Assembly (NCBI RefSeq): GCF_900100155.1
Contig: NZ_FMTP01000007.1
Coordinates: 1-64,000, forward strand
From: Ancylobacter rudongensis
GTDB taxonomy: Bacteria > Pseudomonadota > Alphaproteobacteria > Rhizobiales > Xanthobacteraceae
Length of the DNA stretch: 64,000 nucleotides
Direction: 5' to 3'
Within the stretch, counting starts at the first letter, position 1; the number at the start of each line of letters is the position of its first letter. Shown here piece after piece: positions 25,401-40,400 of this stretch. Position numbers and translations under genes: made by a program. Below the pieces are notes generated by a model. The model was given only the letters and a program-made list of their open reading frames with translations. It did no database searches and was not told where the DNA came from.

Positions 25401-28400
25401 TTGCCCCGGCCGCCGGTCGGGGCGAGGAGATCGTGCCCGAGCCGGCGGGCTACCGCATGGACGTCTACCGGGCCCCGACGCCAGCGACGCTGAAGGGCGC
25501 TCGGGTGATCGACACCGCCGAGGCCGAGCGGCTCTGGCGGACCAAGGCCGCGATCTTCGTCGACGTGATGCCGCGCGACGTGAAGCCGCCCAACCTTCCC
25601 CCCGGCACGCTCTGGCGCGACAAGCGGCGCGACCATCTGCCGGGCAGCGTCTGGTTGCCCAATGTCGGCTATGGTGCCCTGACCGCCGCGACCGACGCCT
25701 ATTTTCGCGCCCATTTGCAGGCGCTGGCCGGGAGCAATCGCGCCGCACCGCTGGTCATCTATTGCCAGACCGATTGCTGGATGAGCTGGAACGCGGCCAA
25801 GCGCGCGATCGAGGAATATGGCTATTCCAATATCGCCTGGTACCCGGCCGGCAGCGATGGCTGGGCCCGGAGCGGGCTGCCGCTGGAGCAGGGGCAGCCC
25901 GCCCCCTGAGCGCCGCGATCCGCGCTCGATTCCCACCTGGTCATTCCATCTCCGGCCGCAGGTCGTCCTGCCAAGGAGAGGGCGCCCCGGCCGCCAAGGG
26001 CCGGGACGCCGTAGGTCACGGCATCTTTTCCTGAATGGCCCGCGCGAGAGCGAAGATGCGTTGTTCCAGCAGAACCGGGCTTTCGCACACGGCTGTCATC
26101 GACTGCTGGCGGGCGTCGTAGATGCGGGTGTCCCAGAGCAGTTGCTTCTCCAGCTCCAGCGCTTTGGCATTGTCCAGTTCGGCACCTGCGGCCTTCTTGG
26201 CCTTGGCGACAGCCAGGCTCTCTTCCTTGATCCGCTTGGAAAGCTCGATCTGGTGCTGCGCGTAGCGCTCAATACCGTTCATGATCCGGCTGCGGCGCGC
26301 ATTGATCTGATCGAACACGCCCGCGAACAGCAGGGTGAGCCGTTCCTTGCGATCGGCACCGAGCGTGCTGGCGAAGGCGTCGATCTGCTTGGTGGCTTCG
26401 TCGATCGGCGTGCGCTGGGCTGCCAGCACCGGCACCAGCTCGGCGACATGCCGGTCGTCCTGCCATTTCAGATTGTCGATCGGCGGCCCGGACCACATCT
26501 GTCCGGCGGCCAGTTCGGGCACTTTGCGCTGGATGCATGGCCAGAGCCCTCCCGTCGGCGCCGTCGCCGCAAAGCTGGGCGCGACGCCGGCGAACAGAAG
26601 CACGGGAACGGTGAGGTAAAGGCAGCGCAGGGAAGATCGGAATGTGGGCATGGGCTTTCCTCGAGATTTTGTCCGGAAACTCTGTGGCTTCCGTTTCGGC
26701 TTGGCCGGCTCTGCGGGCTCATTTGGCAGTCTCTGGCCCGCCACGGCGAGCCATCACGCCAGCGGAAGGATCATAGGCCAGTATCGAGGCCGCGAGGAAC
26801 ACCGATGCGCAGCCCGCCACCACCAGTGCCGGCAAGGGGGCGAACTGGCCGTAGAGGGCGAAGCGGATCAGTTCCACGGCATAGGTGAACGGATTGAGGG
26901 TGCATATCCACCACAGCGTCAGGCTGCTCTCCTGCACCCGCCAGAGAGGGTAAAGCGCGGAAGAGGCGAAGAACATCGGAAAGATCACGAAGTTCATCAC
27001 GCTGGCGAAGTTCTCCATCTGCCGGAACAGCGAGGACATCAGCAGCCCCATGGCGCCAAGCATCAGCCCGGTGAGTAGTAGCGCCGGGATGACGGTGAAA
27101 TAGCCGATGCGCGGCAGCTCCACCTCCCAGAACCAGGCGACGGCGAGAAAGGCGTAGACCTGCAGCAGGGAGACGCAAATGCCGGCGATCAGCTTGCACA
27201 CCAGCAGGTACCAGCGCGGATAGGGGCTCACCAGCAGGATGCGCATCGCCCCGACCTCGCGGTCATAGACCATGGAGAGCGAGGACTGCAGCCCGTTGAA
27301 CAGCTGGATCATCGCCACCAGGCCGGGCGTCACATAGACCTCGTAGAGCACGTAGGTCTCGTAGGGCGGGATGATCGAGACGCCCAGCACCGAGCGAAAG
27401 CCGGCGGCGAAGATGAACAGCCACACCAGTGGGCGCACCAGCGCCGACAGGAAGCGACCACGCTGGTTTAGGAAGCGCAGCCCCTCGCGCCAGCAGATGC
27501 CGGTCAGGACGATGAGGAAGCCCGCAAGCGGCAGGCGGAAACGGGCCGGGCGCGGGGAGTGTTCGCTCATGCCGCCGCTTCCCCGGTGTCGTCGACAAGG
27601 CGCAGGAAGGCCGCGGAGAGGTCCTCGCCGCCGGTCTGCGCCAGCATGCCCTCATAGGTGCCATTGGCGCGGACCCGTCCGCGATGCAGCACCACCACCC
27701 GGTCGCCGGGGGCGATTTCCTCGATGATATGGGTTGCCCACAGCACGCCGATGCCCTCGCTCGCCACCAGGCCCCGCACCTGGGCCACCAGCGCCGCGCG
27801 GGAGGCGATGTCGAGCCCAACCGTGGGTTCGTCGAGCAGCAGGAGGCGAGGGCGGTGCATAAGCGCGCGCACGATCTCCACCCGGCGCATCTGGCCGCCG
27901 GAAAGGTTGCGCACCCGGTCGCGGGCGCGGTCGGCGAGCCCATCCTGTGCGAGCAGCTCCATCGCTCGCCGGCGTCCGGCGCGAAAGCCGACGCCGTGCA
28001 GCGTCGCATGGTAGAGCAGATTGTCGAGCACGGAGAGTTCGAGGTCCAGCGTCCGGGCCTGGAACACCACGCCCAGGCGGCTCAGCGCCGCGGCCGGCTG
28101 ACGGCGGACGTCGAAGCCCAGCACATGGATGGCGCCGCTGCGGTTGTCGTAAAGGCGGGTGATCAGCGAGAACAGCGTGGTCTTGCCGGCGCCGTTCGGG
28201 CCGAGAAGCGCGGTGAAGCTGCCGGCGGGAACGTCGAGGCTGACATCATCCAGCGCCTTGCGGGCGCCAAAGGCATGGGTCACGCCGCGCACATCAAGGG
28301 CCGCCACGCCGGCCTCTGGCACGGTCGGAGGAGAGAGGTCGCCAGTCCGGGCCGTCATGGCATCTCCCGTGTCGAGAGAAGAAAAGTCCCCGGCGGGTAG

Positions 28401-31400
28401 CCGGGGACAGTGTTCACGAGGATAGCAGGAAAATCGGCGCCAGCAGCGCTACTTGACGATGAACTCGCCCTTCATGCCGCGCTCTTCCATACCCTTGCAG
28501 TACCAGGCGAAGGTGCCGGGCTTGATCGGCACGAAGAACATTTCGGCCTCGCCCTCTTCCTCGAACTCAAGCTCGGTGAGGTGGATGGCCTTGATCTCCA
28601 TCCCGCCAGCCTCGACCTTGCGCAGGAAGATGCTCTGGAACAGGCCTGGTGACTGCCAGGCGCATTCCTTCTTGCCGGTCGACTTGATCATCAGCGAATA
28701 GGACTTGCCGGTCTCCAGTTCATACTTGGTCTGCGAGACGCCGAAGCCGGAATTGCCGGTGCCGACGGTCAGTTCCTCCAGTTCGACCGGCTTCAGGGTC
28801 AGGTCGCCCTTGGCATAGGCGAGGCCGGTGAAGGCGAGGGTCGCAGCAGTGGCGGCAAGGATCAGGCGGGTCTTCATGGTGGTTCCTCCGAATTGGCTGA
28901 TTGATTGATCTTTTGCGGTCACGGCACCACGACCACGCCCCAGGGCGCGCGACCGACGGTGAGGGACTTCGTGACCTTCTGGTTGGCGACATCAATGACC
29001 GAGATGTCATTGGAGTTGCCGTTGGTCGAGAGCAGGAACTTCTCGTCCGGCGTGAAGCCCAGCTGCCAGACGCGCTGGCCGACCAGCAGGTAATCCTCGA
29101 CTTCGAACGTCTTTGCGTCGACGACGGCCACGCGGTTGGCCGGGCCGAGGGCGACGAAGGCCTTGGAGCCGTCCTTGGTGATGCGTACGCCGACCGGCTG
29201 GATGGCGTCGTCGGCCACGCCCGGGATCTTGAAGGCGATCTTCTTGATGATCTGCCAGTTGGACGGATCGATCACCGCCACCGTGCCGCCGACCTCCGCC
29301 GACACCCAGAGCTGCTTGCCGTCCTTGGAGAACTCGGCAATGCGCGGGCGTGAATCGACGAGGATGTTCTCGATGATCTCATTGTTCGCGGTGTCGACCA
29401 CATGCGCCATGTTGGTCGTCTCGGAGGTGTTGACCATGTATTTGCCGTCGGGGCTGATGCCCATGCCTTCCGGCTCGACCCCGACCGGGATTTCGGCGAT
29501 CAGCTCGTTGTTCTCGACATTCACCACCGTGACCATGTTGTCGTCTTCGTTGGCGATGTAGAGCGGGTTCCCCGAGGGATGGAGCACGAACAGCTCCGGG
29601 TCCGGGCCCGAGCGCAGGGTCTTCACCAGCTTCAGCGTGGCGGCGTCATAGACCTCGACGCGGTTGTCGTCGGAGGCGCAGACATAGATCAGCTTGCCAT
29701 CCGGGCTGGCGATGATGCCGCGCGGGCGCCGGCCGGTCTTGATGGTGTCGATGACCTTCAGCGTCTCCATGTCGACGACGCTCATCGTGTGGTCGCGCTC
29801 ATTCGTGATGAAGGCGCGCGGACTGGCGGCGGCGGGCAGCGCATCGACCAGCATGAGCCCCGCAAGGGTGGCCATGCTCGTGGACAGCAGGATCTGTCGT
29901 TTCATCGTTTCCTCCAGGCAATCGTTTGGTTTTATTTGAGCTTGCAGAGCGACTCAGGACGATCGAAGCCGAGCGTGTCGAGCGGCGAACTCTGGTGCAG
30001 GAAGCCGGCCTGCGGCGAGAGCGTGACCGTGTTGGTGGCATGGGTCAGCAGGATCGGCTGGCGCAGCTGCTGGTCCCACGGGCGGAAGGTGGCGGCGACG
30101 CCCTTGAACACCGGCAGGTCGTAGTCGGCCGAAAGCATCTGCGCCTTCACCTTGCCCGGGTCGCTGTTGCGCGTCTTCAGGCTGGCCGAGCCGATGGCAA
30201 AGGCGCCCTGCCACATCTGGAAGTCCAGCGGCTGCATCATCCGCTTGGATTGCTTGAAGAAACGGCTCTGCAGCTGCGAAGCGCCCCAGTTCTCCATCGT
30301 CGGGTGCCAGGAAAGGGCCATCAGCCCCTGCGTGCCGGCGATCGGACGGGGGAGCCAGGTGTTGTAGGGCAGGATGTCGCCGAATTCGCCGAGCTCGTCG
30401 GCGACGATCAGCATGTCGTACTCGCCCACCTGGGTGCCGCGGGGCACTTCGGACTGGGCGGTGGCGCGCGCGTCCGGCCCATAGTCCCAGGTCTTTTCGG
30501 CGACGATCTTGGCCCCGAACTTCTTGGCCGAGCGCCGTGCCGCCTCGGCATAGAGCTTGTCATTGTCAGTGCGCCCGACCATCAGGAACCAGTTCTGCCA
30601 GCGTTTGGTGACAAGGAACTGGGCGAGCGCGTCGGTCAGCATCGAGCGGCTGGGCGCGATGTGGAACACATTGGCGCGACAATCCTGCTGGCGCAGCCGG
30701 TCATCGGGTGCGCCGACATTGATGAAGACGATGTCGCGGTCCTTGTAGGTGTCGGCGATCTTCAGCAGCGCGCCCGGCGGCACGTCGAGCAGGATGAAGC
30801 GATTGCCCGCCTCGATGAGCTTTTCGACGGCCGGGAGCGGGTCGCCATCGGTTGGCACGATCTCGCTCGACAGCTTGTAGTCGAGCTTGAGGAAGCGGCC
30901 ACTGGTGAGATTGTCGCGAATGCCGAGCTCGGCGCCGGCGATGCCGAGGTTGTCGGGCGGCATCTGCAGCGGGGCGATCCAGGGCGGCGGCTCCGGAATC
31001 TGGCGCACCACGCCGATGAGGAAGGTCTGCTCCGGTCCGATGGCTGTCGCCGGCTTGGCCGCCAGCGGCGCCGCCGGGGATGTGGGGGGCGCGCCATCCT
31101 GCGCACCGGCGGGTACAGACGCGCACATCATCGCAAAAAGCGTCGCGCCGACGGCGCTTGCCATCCTGGTCATCAGCCTTTCCATCCCGCGGCTTGCTTG
31201 GTCCGGGACATTGTCCTCGGAACTTTTCTCGTGAGCCTTGGGGAAAACTCTACGCAAACAAAAACAAGCATTCAATAAAATTGCGAGTATAAGAAACTAA
31301 TAAGAGAACGTAACGTTCCTGTTAGCGATAGCATAGCGGAAATATTACAGTCGGGAACTTTTTCCCGGTAGGTTACAGGAGGACTTCTTGGCGATATGAT

Positions 31401-34400
31401 CAACCCGCCCGGGAAGAAATCGCCGCGGGAGAGGAAAGCCGAATGAGAGTTCCAGTCCGCGCGCGCCGCGCCCTTGCCATCGGACTTACGACCATGGCTT
31501 TGCTGGCAGCCGTTCTCAGCTTCAGCCCCGCCGCCCATGCGGCGACACGGGTGGTCGTGTTTCAGTTCGAGCTTCTCGACACCAGCGGCGAATTCGACCC
31601 TCGCGGTCCCAAGCCGGACGAGGTGCGCCGGCTCAACCTCATCACCGACGAGATGCGAAAGCGCTTGCAGGGCGCCGGCTACGATCTGGTCGAACTGTCC
31701 CCGCAGGCCGCGCAGATCGAGGAGGCGACGCCGTTCCGCAACTGCAATAGCTGCGAGCTCAAGATTGCTCGCGCACTCGGTGCCGAGATCGAGGTGATCG
31801 GGCTGGTGCAGAAGGTCTCGAACCTGATCCTCAACATCAACTTCCAGCTGCGCGATGTCGCCACCGGCCAAGTCCTGCGGGCCGGCAGCGCCGATATCCG
31901 CAACAACACGGACGAATCCTGGCTGCGCGGCGTCTCCTATCTGATACGCAACCGCCTGCTTGATCCGCCGCTCACCGGGAAAGCCGCACCATGATCTTTG
32001 TCGGTAGCCGCGCCGCGCCGTCCCGCCGTGGCCTGCTCGCTGCGGCTGCCGGCCTCCTTGCCGCGCCGCTCCTTGCCCGCGCGCAGGAGGCCTCGCCGCT
32101 CGGACTGCGCGTGGGTGCGCTCAAATTCGGTACGCTCAACTGGCTGGTTGAGACCATCCGCGCCGAGGGGCTCGACCGGCGCGAGGGATTGGCGCTGGAA
32201 GGCGTCGACTTCGCCAGCGGGCAGGCAACTACCGTGGCGCTGCAGGCCGGGGATGTCGATCTCATCGTCAGTGACTGGCTCTGGGCCCTGCGCCGCACCA
32301 GTGACGGCGAGCCGATGCGCTTCGCCCCCTTCTCCAATGCGCTCGGCGCGGTGATGGTGGCGGCGGACGGGCCGGTGAAGACGCTCAACGATCTGCGTGG
32401 CCGCCGGGTCGGCGTCGCCGGCGGGGCGCTCGACAAGAGCTGGCTGCTGCTGCGCGCCTATGGGATGGCGAAAAGCGGCATGGATCTCGCGCGCGCGGCC
32501 GAGCCGGTCTACGGCGCGCCGCCGCTGGTGAGCGAGCAACTGGCGCTCGGGCGGGTCGACGCGGTGCTCACCTTCTGGCCGTCGGCCGCGCGCCTGGACG
32601 CGCGTGGCTTTGCCCGGTTGGTCGATGTCGGCGAGATGATTGCCGGGCTCGGCATCGCACCGGTGCCGCCGCTGGTCGGCTTCGTCTGGCGAAATGCGGT
32701 CCTGGCGGAGAAGGGCGCGGCCATCGCCGCCTTCCTGCGCGCCGCCGCGGCCGCCAATCGTGTGTTGGCGAGCAATGACGCGGCGTGGGAGCGGATCCGC
32801 CCGCTGATGCAGGCGGCCGACGACGCCGAGTTTGTCCGGCTACGCGACTATTACCGCGCCGGCATCCCCGGCAGCTTCGGCGAGGCGGAGCGCGCCTCCT
32901 GCGCCAAGCTCTACGAGGTGCTGGCGCAGATCGGCGGGCCGGAACTGGTCGGGCCGACCCCCCGTTTCGACCGGACGCTGTTCGGCCCTGTCGGCGAGTG
33001 AGACCGTGTCGACGCCAAAACGACTTCTGCTGACCGCCACCTCGCTGCTGGCGCTGCTTCTATTCTGGCAGATCGCGGCGTTATGGGCCGATTCGCGCCT
33101 GCTTCCCGGTCCGCCTGAGGTGTTCGAGGCCATGGTCCGCGCCACGCGGACCGGCGTGCTGCCCGAGAGCATCGCCATTACTCTGGCGCGGGTGGCGGCA
33201 AGCTTTCTGATCGCCATGACGCTTGGCTCGGCGATCGGCATTCTGCTGGGTCGCTCGGTGGCGCTCAACGAATTGTTCGGGCCCTGGGTTGTCGTGCTGC
33301 TGAACCTGCCGGCGCTGGTGGTCATCATCCTCTGCTATGTCTGGTTCGGCCTCACCGAGGTGGCGGCGATCACGGCGGTGGCGATCAACAAGATCCCCAA
33401 TGTCGCGGTGACGATGCGCGAGGGCGCGGCGGCGCTGTCGCGCGATCTCGACGAGATGGCGCAGGTCTACCGCCTGCCGCGGTTGCGTGCGCTATGCCAC
33501 GTCACCCTGCCGCAACTCGTACCCTTCTTCGCCGCCAGCGCCCGCTCCGGCCTGGCGCTGACCTGGAAGATCGTGCTGGTGGTGGAGTTGCTCGGCCGCT
33601 CGAACGGTGTCGGCTTCGAGCTGCAGACGGCGTTTCAACTGTTCGATGTCGCTGGCATTCTCGCCTATGCGCTCGCCTTTACGGCGGTGGTGCAGCTGAT
33701 CGAGATCGGCCTGCTCCAGCCTTGGGAACGCCGTGCCAATCGGTGGCGGCGATGAGTGCGGTTGCCATCGACATTGCGGAAAAGCGCTTCCGGGCGACGG
33801 CGGGCGGGCCGGGCCGGGAGGTTTTTCGCGGCTTTCGCCTCGATGTCGGCGCTGGCGAGTTCGTCGCTCTGCTCGGCGAGTCCGGCCTCGGCAAGACCAC
33901 GCTGCTCAACATCGTCGCCGGGCTCGATCGCGACTACCGTGGGTCGGTCCGGTTCGGCACGGTGTCGCCGCGCCTTGGCTATGCTTTCCAGAATCCCCGC
34001 CTCCTGCCGTGGCGCACCGTTTTGGAGAATGTGGCATTGCCGCTCCCCCCAGGGGAGGAGGGGCGGCGACGGGCGCGGGCGATGCTGGGCGAAGTTGGGC
34101 TCGCCGATCTCGCCGATGCCTATCCCGAGCGCCTGTCGCTGGGTCAGCAGCGGCGCGTGGCGCTGGCGCGCGCCTTCGCCATCGAGCCGGACGTGCTGCT
34201 GATGGACGAGCCCTTCGTGTCGCTGGACGAGGCCGGGGCGGCGCGGCTGCGCGACCTGCTGCGGCGGCTGCTGGCCGGGCGCCCGGCGACGGTGCTCTTC
34301 GTCACCCATGACCGGCGTGAGGCGGTGGAACTGGCGAACCGCATCGTGGTGCTGGAAGGTGCACCGGTGCGTATCGTCCGGGATCTTCCCCTCGCGCTGA

Positions 34401-37400
34401 CGTCGGCGGAGCGGGCGAGCTCGGCGCGCATCGACGAGGTGCGGCGAGCGCTCGGCGCTCAGGCGCAGGGCTGACCGCGCGCGGGACGCCGGTGCGCAGT
34501 GCAGAGGCGCCGGCTCAATCCACCCGAGACGCACCCGAAGAGCTCACGCATCAAAGAACATGCACCAAAGAAAAAGGCCCGGAGCAGTGATGCCCCGGGC
34601 CAGATGTGCTGTGTCGGCGTGAGAGGGCGGAACCCGCCGCCTCCGTTGCGCAAGTGGCGGCGGCTGCCGCTCACTTGTTCAGGAATATCGCCGCCAACCG
34701 CTGGAGCAGGCCCTTCGGATACTGGGCCGCGGGCGGAGCTGTTGTCTGCCCAGGGTTGCTTCCGATCTAAGCGGCGAAGGGGTGCTTGGCCGAAGCGGCC
34801 TGAGCCAGAACGTCCTTCACCTTCGGCTCGCCATCCACGGCGCGCTTGAGCGCTTCCTTGGTGGCTTCGTAGTTGAACTGCTGGATCTTGGCGTCGTCCG
34901 CCGCTTCCCAGTGGATGAACACGCCGACCGAGATGAACAGGTCGTCGGCTTCGTCTTCCGGGATCACGCCTTCGGCGACGCTGTCGACGACGGCCTTGGC
35001 CACCGCATACTGGGCCGGGCCGAACATCTGGACGGCCTGACGGGCGTCCTTGATCGTCACCTTGTTGAACAGGATGGTGTTCGGCTTGGCGAGCAGGTTC
35101 GGGGTCACGACCGCGAGCAGCGAGGTGAAGCCGTCCTTGTTGTTGGTCAGCGCATTCAGGAAGGCGCTTTCGGCCGCGGAGCCGCGCGGTCCAATGATGA
35201 GGTCGATATGGGCGACCTCGTTGCCGTCACCCACCAGCGACTCGCCGATGAGCACCTTGTTGATCTTGGCCATCTATTCCTCCCAGAACGGGGTTGCATG
35301 ACAAGGGACGGGAATTGTCCCCCGATGTCCCGGCTATCTTTGTTGCAGCGTTTGGAACACCAAACCGGTTGGCCCGATAGCGCGACCAGACACGTTACGG
35401 CGAGAGACTAGGCCCGCTTCGCCTTTATCTGCAAGGGATTCTTCATCCGTGTGACGCTCGCTTATTCGCTTGCCCCATGGTTTCTTGTCGCGGGACGCTA
35501 ATGGTCCTAAGGTTGCGGATTATGGCGGCACGACCAAAAATGCGGCATACTCCATGCCGCGCGAAGTCGAGGCGCTTGCCCAGGCCAAAGGTATCTCGGG
35601 CGAAGGCCTCGGAAGCTTGGCGGGAACAAAAGTTGCTGCGATGCGGCATGACAAGATGATCCAACTGCCGCGTGCGGCGTAAGAGATCGGGACCAGCCAT
35701 AGGGAAGGCGCTGGGGCGGTATCGAACTCACGCCACGAGGAGTTTGTAGTGGAGCTCATTCTGTCGATTTGCCTCATTGCCAGCCCCGGCACCTGCCGCG
35801 AGGAGGCTGTGTCCGTAGGGTTGGAGAGGCCGCCGGCGCCCGTGCAGTGCCTGGTCGGCGCCATGCCCGTCATCGCCGAGTGGCGTGAGACCCATCCCAA
35901 GTGGAAGGTGCTCAAATGGCGATGCGCGGCGCCCGGTTCCGCCGGTCGCGAGATCTGAGCGCCGGCCCGTTCGCCTGGAGTCCTGTTGCACCGCAGCGTG
36001 CGTGCGCGCAGCGTCCGTGAAATCATCGGTGCGCCATCATGTTTGGGATGGCGCCATTCGGTGAGACAGCATGGGGCGTGGCTTGTTCTCGTCGCTCAGG
36101 GCGCGCATGGCGCTGCTCTTGTCCGTTGCCGTGCTGGTCACAGCCGCGTCGACGCTGGTGCTCGTGTTCGCGCTTGGCGCGGCCAGCAACCAGCTTGACC
36201 GACTGGTCTCTGCGCAGAACCGGCTGGAGTTGCTCTCGGCGATTTCCGGGCGCATCGGCGATTACGCGCTGATGGCGCTGCAGACGGCGCAGCAGCCGAG
36301 CACCCGCACCCATGAGGCGCTGGAGACGGCCCGCCGCGGCACGCGCGATTCGTTCGCCCGATTCGAAGCCGCGCTCGCCGAGGATGTCAGGCGCTTCCAG
36401 GATGAGGAGCAGCGCACCCTGATGGCGGCGCGCAGCCGCACCGTTGCCCGGCTGAAGGCTCAGTTCGAGGTGCTGGACCGACAGGTGGAGAATGCGCTGG
36501 CCAGTCCGGACGCAGCCACCGGCGTGCGCGTGGTTCTCGACGTCTTCGCCGCCGGGTTCGGCAGCCCGCTCACCCAGGCAATGGAGGAGGAGCGCACGAC
36601 CGCCCACGCCACCCAGGGCGAGGTGCAGATGCTGCGTGACCGCACGCTCCGCTGGGGGCTGATCGGCCTGGCTCTTACCGGCCTTCTGGCGGTGGCGCTC
36701 TACAACCTTCTCGGCCGCTCTCTGGTAAACCGGGTCGCTGATGTGTCGGCGGCTGCGGCGGCGATCGCGCGCGGGCGTTCCGACACCCGCGTCAACGTCA
36801 CCGGGCATGACGAACTGAGCCTCGCCATGGCGCGCTTCAACCGCATGGCCGTACATCTGGCCCGGCGCGAGGCGCGCCTGGTGGCCGCGCAGAAGCAGCT
36901 GCAGGAAATTGTCGATGCCCGCACGGCGGAACTGCGCGCCGCCAATACGCGGCTGGAAAATGTCGACATGGCGCGTCGGCGCTTCTTCACCGATGTCAGC
37001 CACGAACTGCGCACGCCGCTCACCGTCATCCTCGGCGAGGTCGAGATCACGCTGCGCCCGCAGCGCCCGCGCGAGGAAGACCTGCGCGCCGCGCTGCTGG
37101 TGATCCAGTCACGCGCCCGCCGCCTGCACCGCCGGGTGGAGGACCTGCTGCGCATCGCGCGCTCGGAGAGTGGCCAGATCGAGCTCGACCGCTCGCTGTT
37201 CCTGGTGTCGGATCTGCTGGCCGAGGTGTGCGAAGGCATGGCTCCGGTGGCGCGGGCTGGCGGGCTGGTGCTGGAGGCGGACGGGGGCGCCGAGGGTCTC
37301 GCCGTCGACGCCGATCGCGAATGGTTGCGCCAGACCTTCGACGGTCTCGTCGCCAATGCGGTGCGCCATTCGCCGCCGGGCGAGAGCGTGCGACTGGCGG

Positions 37401-40400
37401 CGCGGCGCGAGGGTGACGAAGTGGTGATCGAGGTGCGTGATCATGGTACTGGCATTCCGCCGGACGAGCTGCCTCACGTGTTCGAGCGGTTCTGGCGCGG
37501 GTCAGCCGGCACGCGCGAAGGCACGGGATTCGGCATAGGTCTCGCCTTGGCGAAGTGGATCGTCGACCGCCATGGTGGACGCATCGCTCTTGAAAGCAGC
37601 ACGGGAGAGGACGGGCAGCGGCGCGGCACCTGCGTCGTGGTGCGCCTGCCGCTCCCCGTGCCAGACATCACACTGGAGGCCGCCCAATGAACATTCTGGT
37701 CGTGGAGGACGATCCCGATATCGGCTCACTGCTGAGGCGCGGCTTTTCCTCGGAAAGCTATGATGTCGAACTGGTCGGGGACGGCGAGGCGGCGCTGCGG
37801 GTGGTGAATGGCAAGGCCTGGGGAGCGATCATCCTCGACGTGATGCTGCCGGGCCGTTCCGGCATCGAGGTGTGCAAGGCGCTCCGGGCCGGCGGGCAGA
37901 CCGCGCCCATCCTCATGCTCTCCGCCCGCTCCAGCGTGAACGAGCGCACCGAGGGACTGCTGGCCGGCGCGGATGACTATATCGTCAAGCCTTTTGCCTT
38001 TGAGGAGTTGCTGGCCCGCGTGAAGGTCCAGGCCCTGCGTCGCAGCAATGCCGGCACCGAGCCGCGCCGGCTGGAGGTTGGCGCGCTGTCGCTCGACCTC
38101 GACACCCGGCAGGCGCAACTCGGGGGCACGCGGGTGCGGCTGACCGAGCGCGAGGTGGAACTTCTCGCGCTGCTGATGCGTCATCCCGGCGAGCCGCTGT
38201 CGCGGGCCGACATTTTCGCCGCACTCTGGGCGGGACATGGCGGCGCCTCACTCAATGTCGTCGATGTCTATGTCGGCTACCTCCGGCACAAGCTCGCCGA
38301 GGCGCTTCCCGAGGGTGCGCACCTGATCATGACGGTGCGCGGGCGTGGCTTTATGCTCGAAGCCGAGGAGACCTGAACGGCTTACGAGAGAGAAAGCACC
38401 GGAAATGGAGTGGTATTATGTGCGCCAGAACGAAAGATGACAGGGTCTTCTTGACGGATGGCGAAACGATCCTCACATTACTGATGCGGTGTAATATCCG
38501 CAAAGCAACTCAATCTCTTATGAACTTCTTATGAAGTAGTTTGAGATTGAATAATCGAGGAGGAAGATATGGCCTGGACTGCTCCCCGCATTGTTGAAGT
38601 CTGCGTCGGCATGGAAGTCAACGCCTACTATCCGGCTGACTTCTGAGCCTACTAAGGGACGGGATGGCGTAAAATCGGCCCACCGATGGAAACGTCCCCG
38701 TCCCGCTTCAAACTCGTGATCCTTGGGTCAGCCGCGGGCGGTGGTTTCCCTCAGTGGAACTGCCGCTGTGTGGTTTGTTCGCTTGCTTGGGCGAATGATC
38801 CCCGTGTGAAGCGGCGCACCCAGGCGTCGATTGCCGTCAGCGCCAATGGCACGGATTGGGCTCTTATCAATTGTGCGCCCGAAATCCTGTCGCAGCTGCA
38901 AGCGACACCCGCGCTGCATCCGCGCGAGGGTCTGCGGCATTCGCCTCTCACATCCGTGCTGCTTACCAATGCCGATATCGACCATGTGGCGGGCTTGCTG
39001 AGCCTTCGCGAAGCGCAGCCCTTCACGCTCATGGCGACGCCCGGCGTGCATGGGGTCCTTGCCGGCAGCAGCGCCTTCGATGTGCTGGCGCCGAACGTGG
39101 TTGAACGGCGCCCGGTGGAGCTGGGCTCATCCTTCGATCTGGTCGCCGGGATACGGGCCACCATCTTCCCGGTGCCCGGCAAGATCGCCCTCTATCTCGA
39201 AGCGCGTGAGCAGGCTGAACAAGGTTCGCTCACCACCGACAGGGAGGGCGAGCAGACCATCGGCGTCGAGCTCACGGCCGGCGAGCGGCGCGTCCTTTAT
39301 ATCCCCGGTTGCGCGGCCATGACCGATTCGCTGCGGGCACGCCTTGAAGGCGCCGATGCCGTGCTGTTCGACGGCACGCTCTGGCGTGACGACGAGATGA
39401 TCCGCGCCGGGGTCGGCACCAAGACTGGCGCGCGCATGGGGCATATGTCGATGTCCGGCGAGCACGGTTCAATCGAGGCCTTGAGAAACGTCAATGTCGA
39501 CCGAAAAATCTATGTTCACATCAACAACACCAATCCGGTGCTCGTTGATGGCTCGGAAGAGCGGATAACGGCGAATAAAGCCGGATGGGAAATCGCTCAA
39601 GACGGGATGGAGATTGCCCTATGACCACGCTTTTGTCGCCCGAAGAACTGGAAGCGCGCCTGCGAGATGTCGGCACGCGCCGCTATCACAGCCTGCATCC
39701 CTTTCATAAGCTGCTGCATAATGGCCAGCTAACCTTTGGGCAGGTTCAGGCGTGGGCGCTGAACCGCTATTATTATCAGGCGATGATCCCGGTGAAGGAT
39801 TCCGCTATCCTCGCCCGCATGGAGGAGCCGGAGCTGCGCCGCGTCTGGCGCCAGCGCATCGTCGATCACGATGGCGACCATGAGGGGGAGGGCGGCATCG
39901 CCCGTTGGCTGGTGCTGACTGACAGCCTCGGTCTCGACCGTCACACCGTCACCTCGCTGCGCGGCCTGCTGCCGGCGACGAAGTTCGCAGTGGATGCCTA
40001 TGTGCATTTCGTGCGCGAGAAGACCCTTCTTGAGGCTATCGCCTCTTCGCTCACGGAGATGTTTTCGCCTGGCATCATCGGCGAGCGTGTGGCCGGCATG
40101 CTGAAGAACTATGATTTCGTCTCCAAGGACACGCTGGCCTATTTCGACAAGCGCTTGACCCAGGCACCGCGTGACGCCGATTTCGCGCTCGACTATGTCA
40201 AGCAGCACGCCCGAACGCCGGAGCAGCAGGAGCAGGCGATCCGCGCGCTGGAATTCAAGTGCGACGTGCTCTGGGTGCAGCTCGACGCGCTGTACTTCGC
40301 CTATGTCGATCCGAAAATGGCCTATCCGGGTGCGTTCGTCCCGAAGGAGGGGTGATGACAGCGACTCTTGCCGCAACTGGCGTTCCCAAGCTCGCGCGTG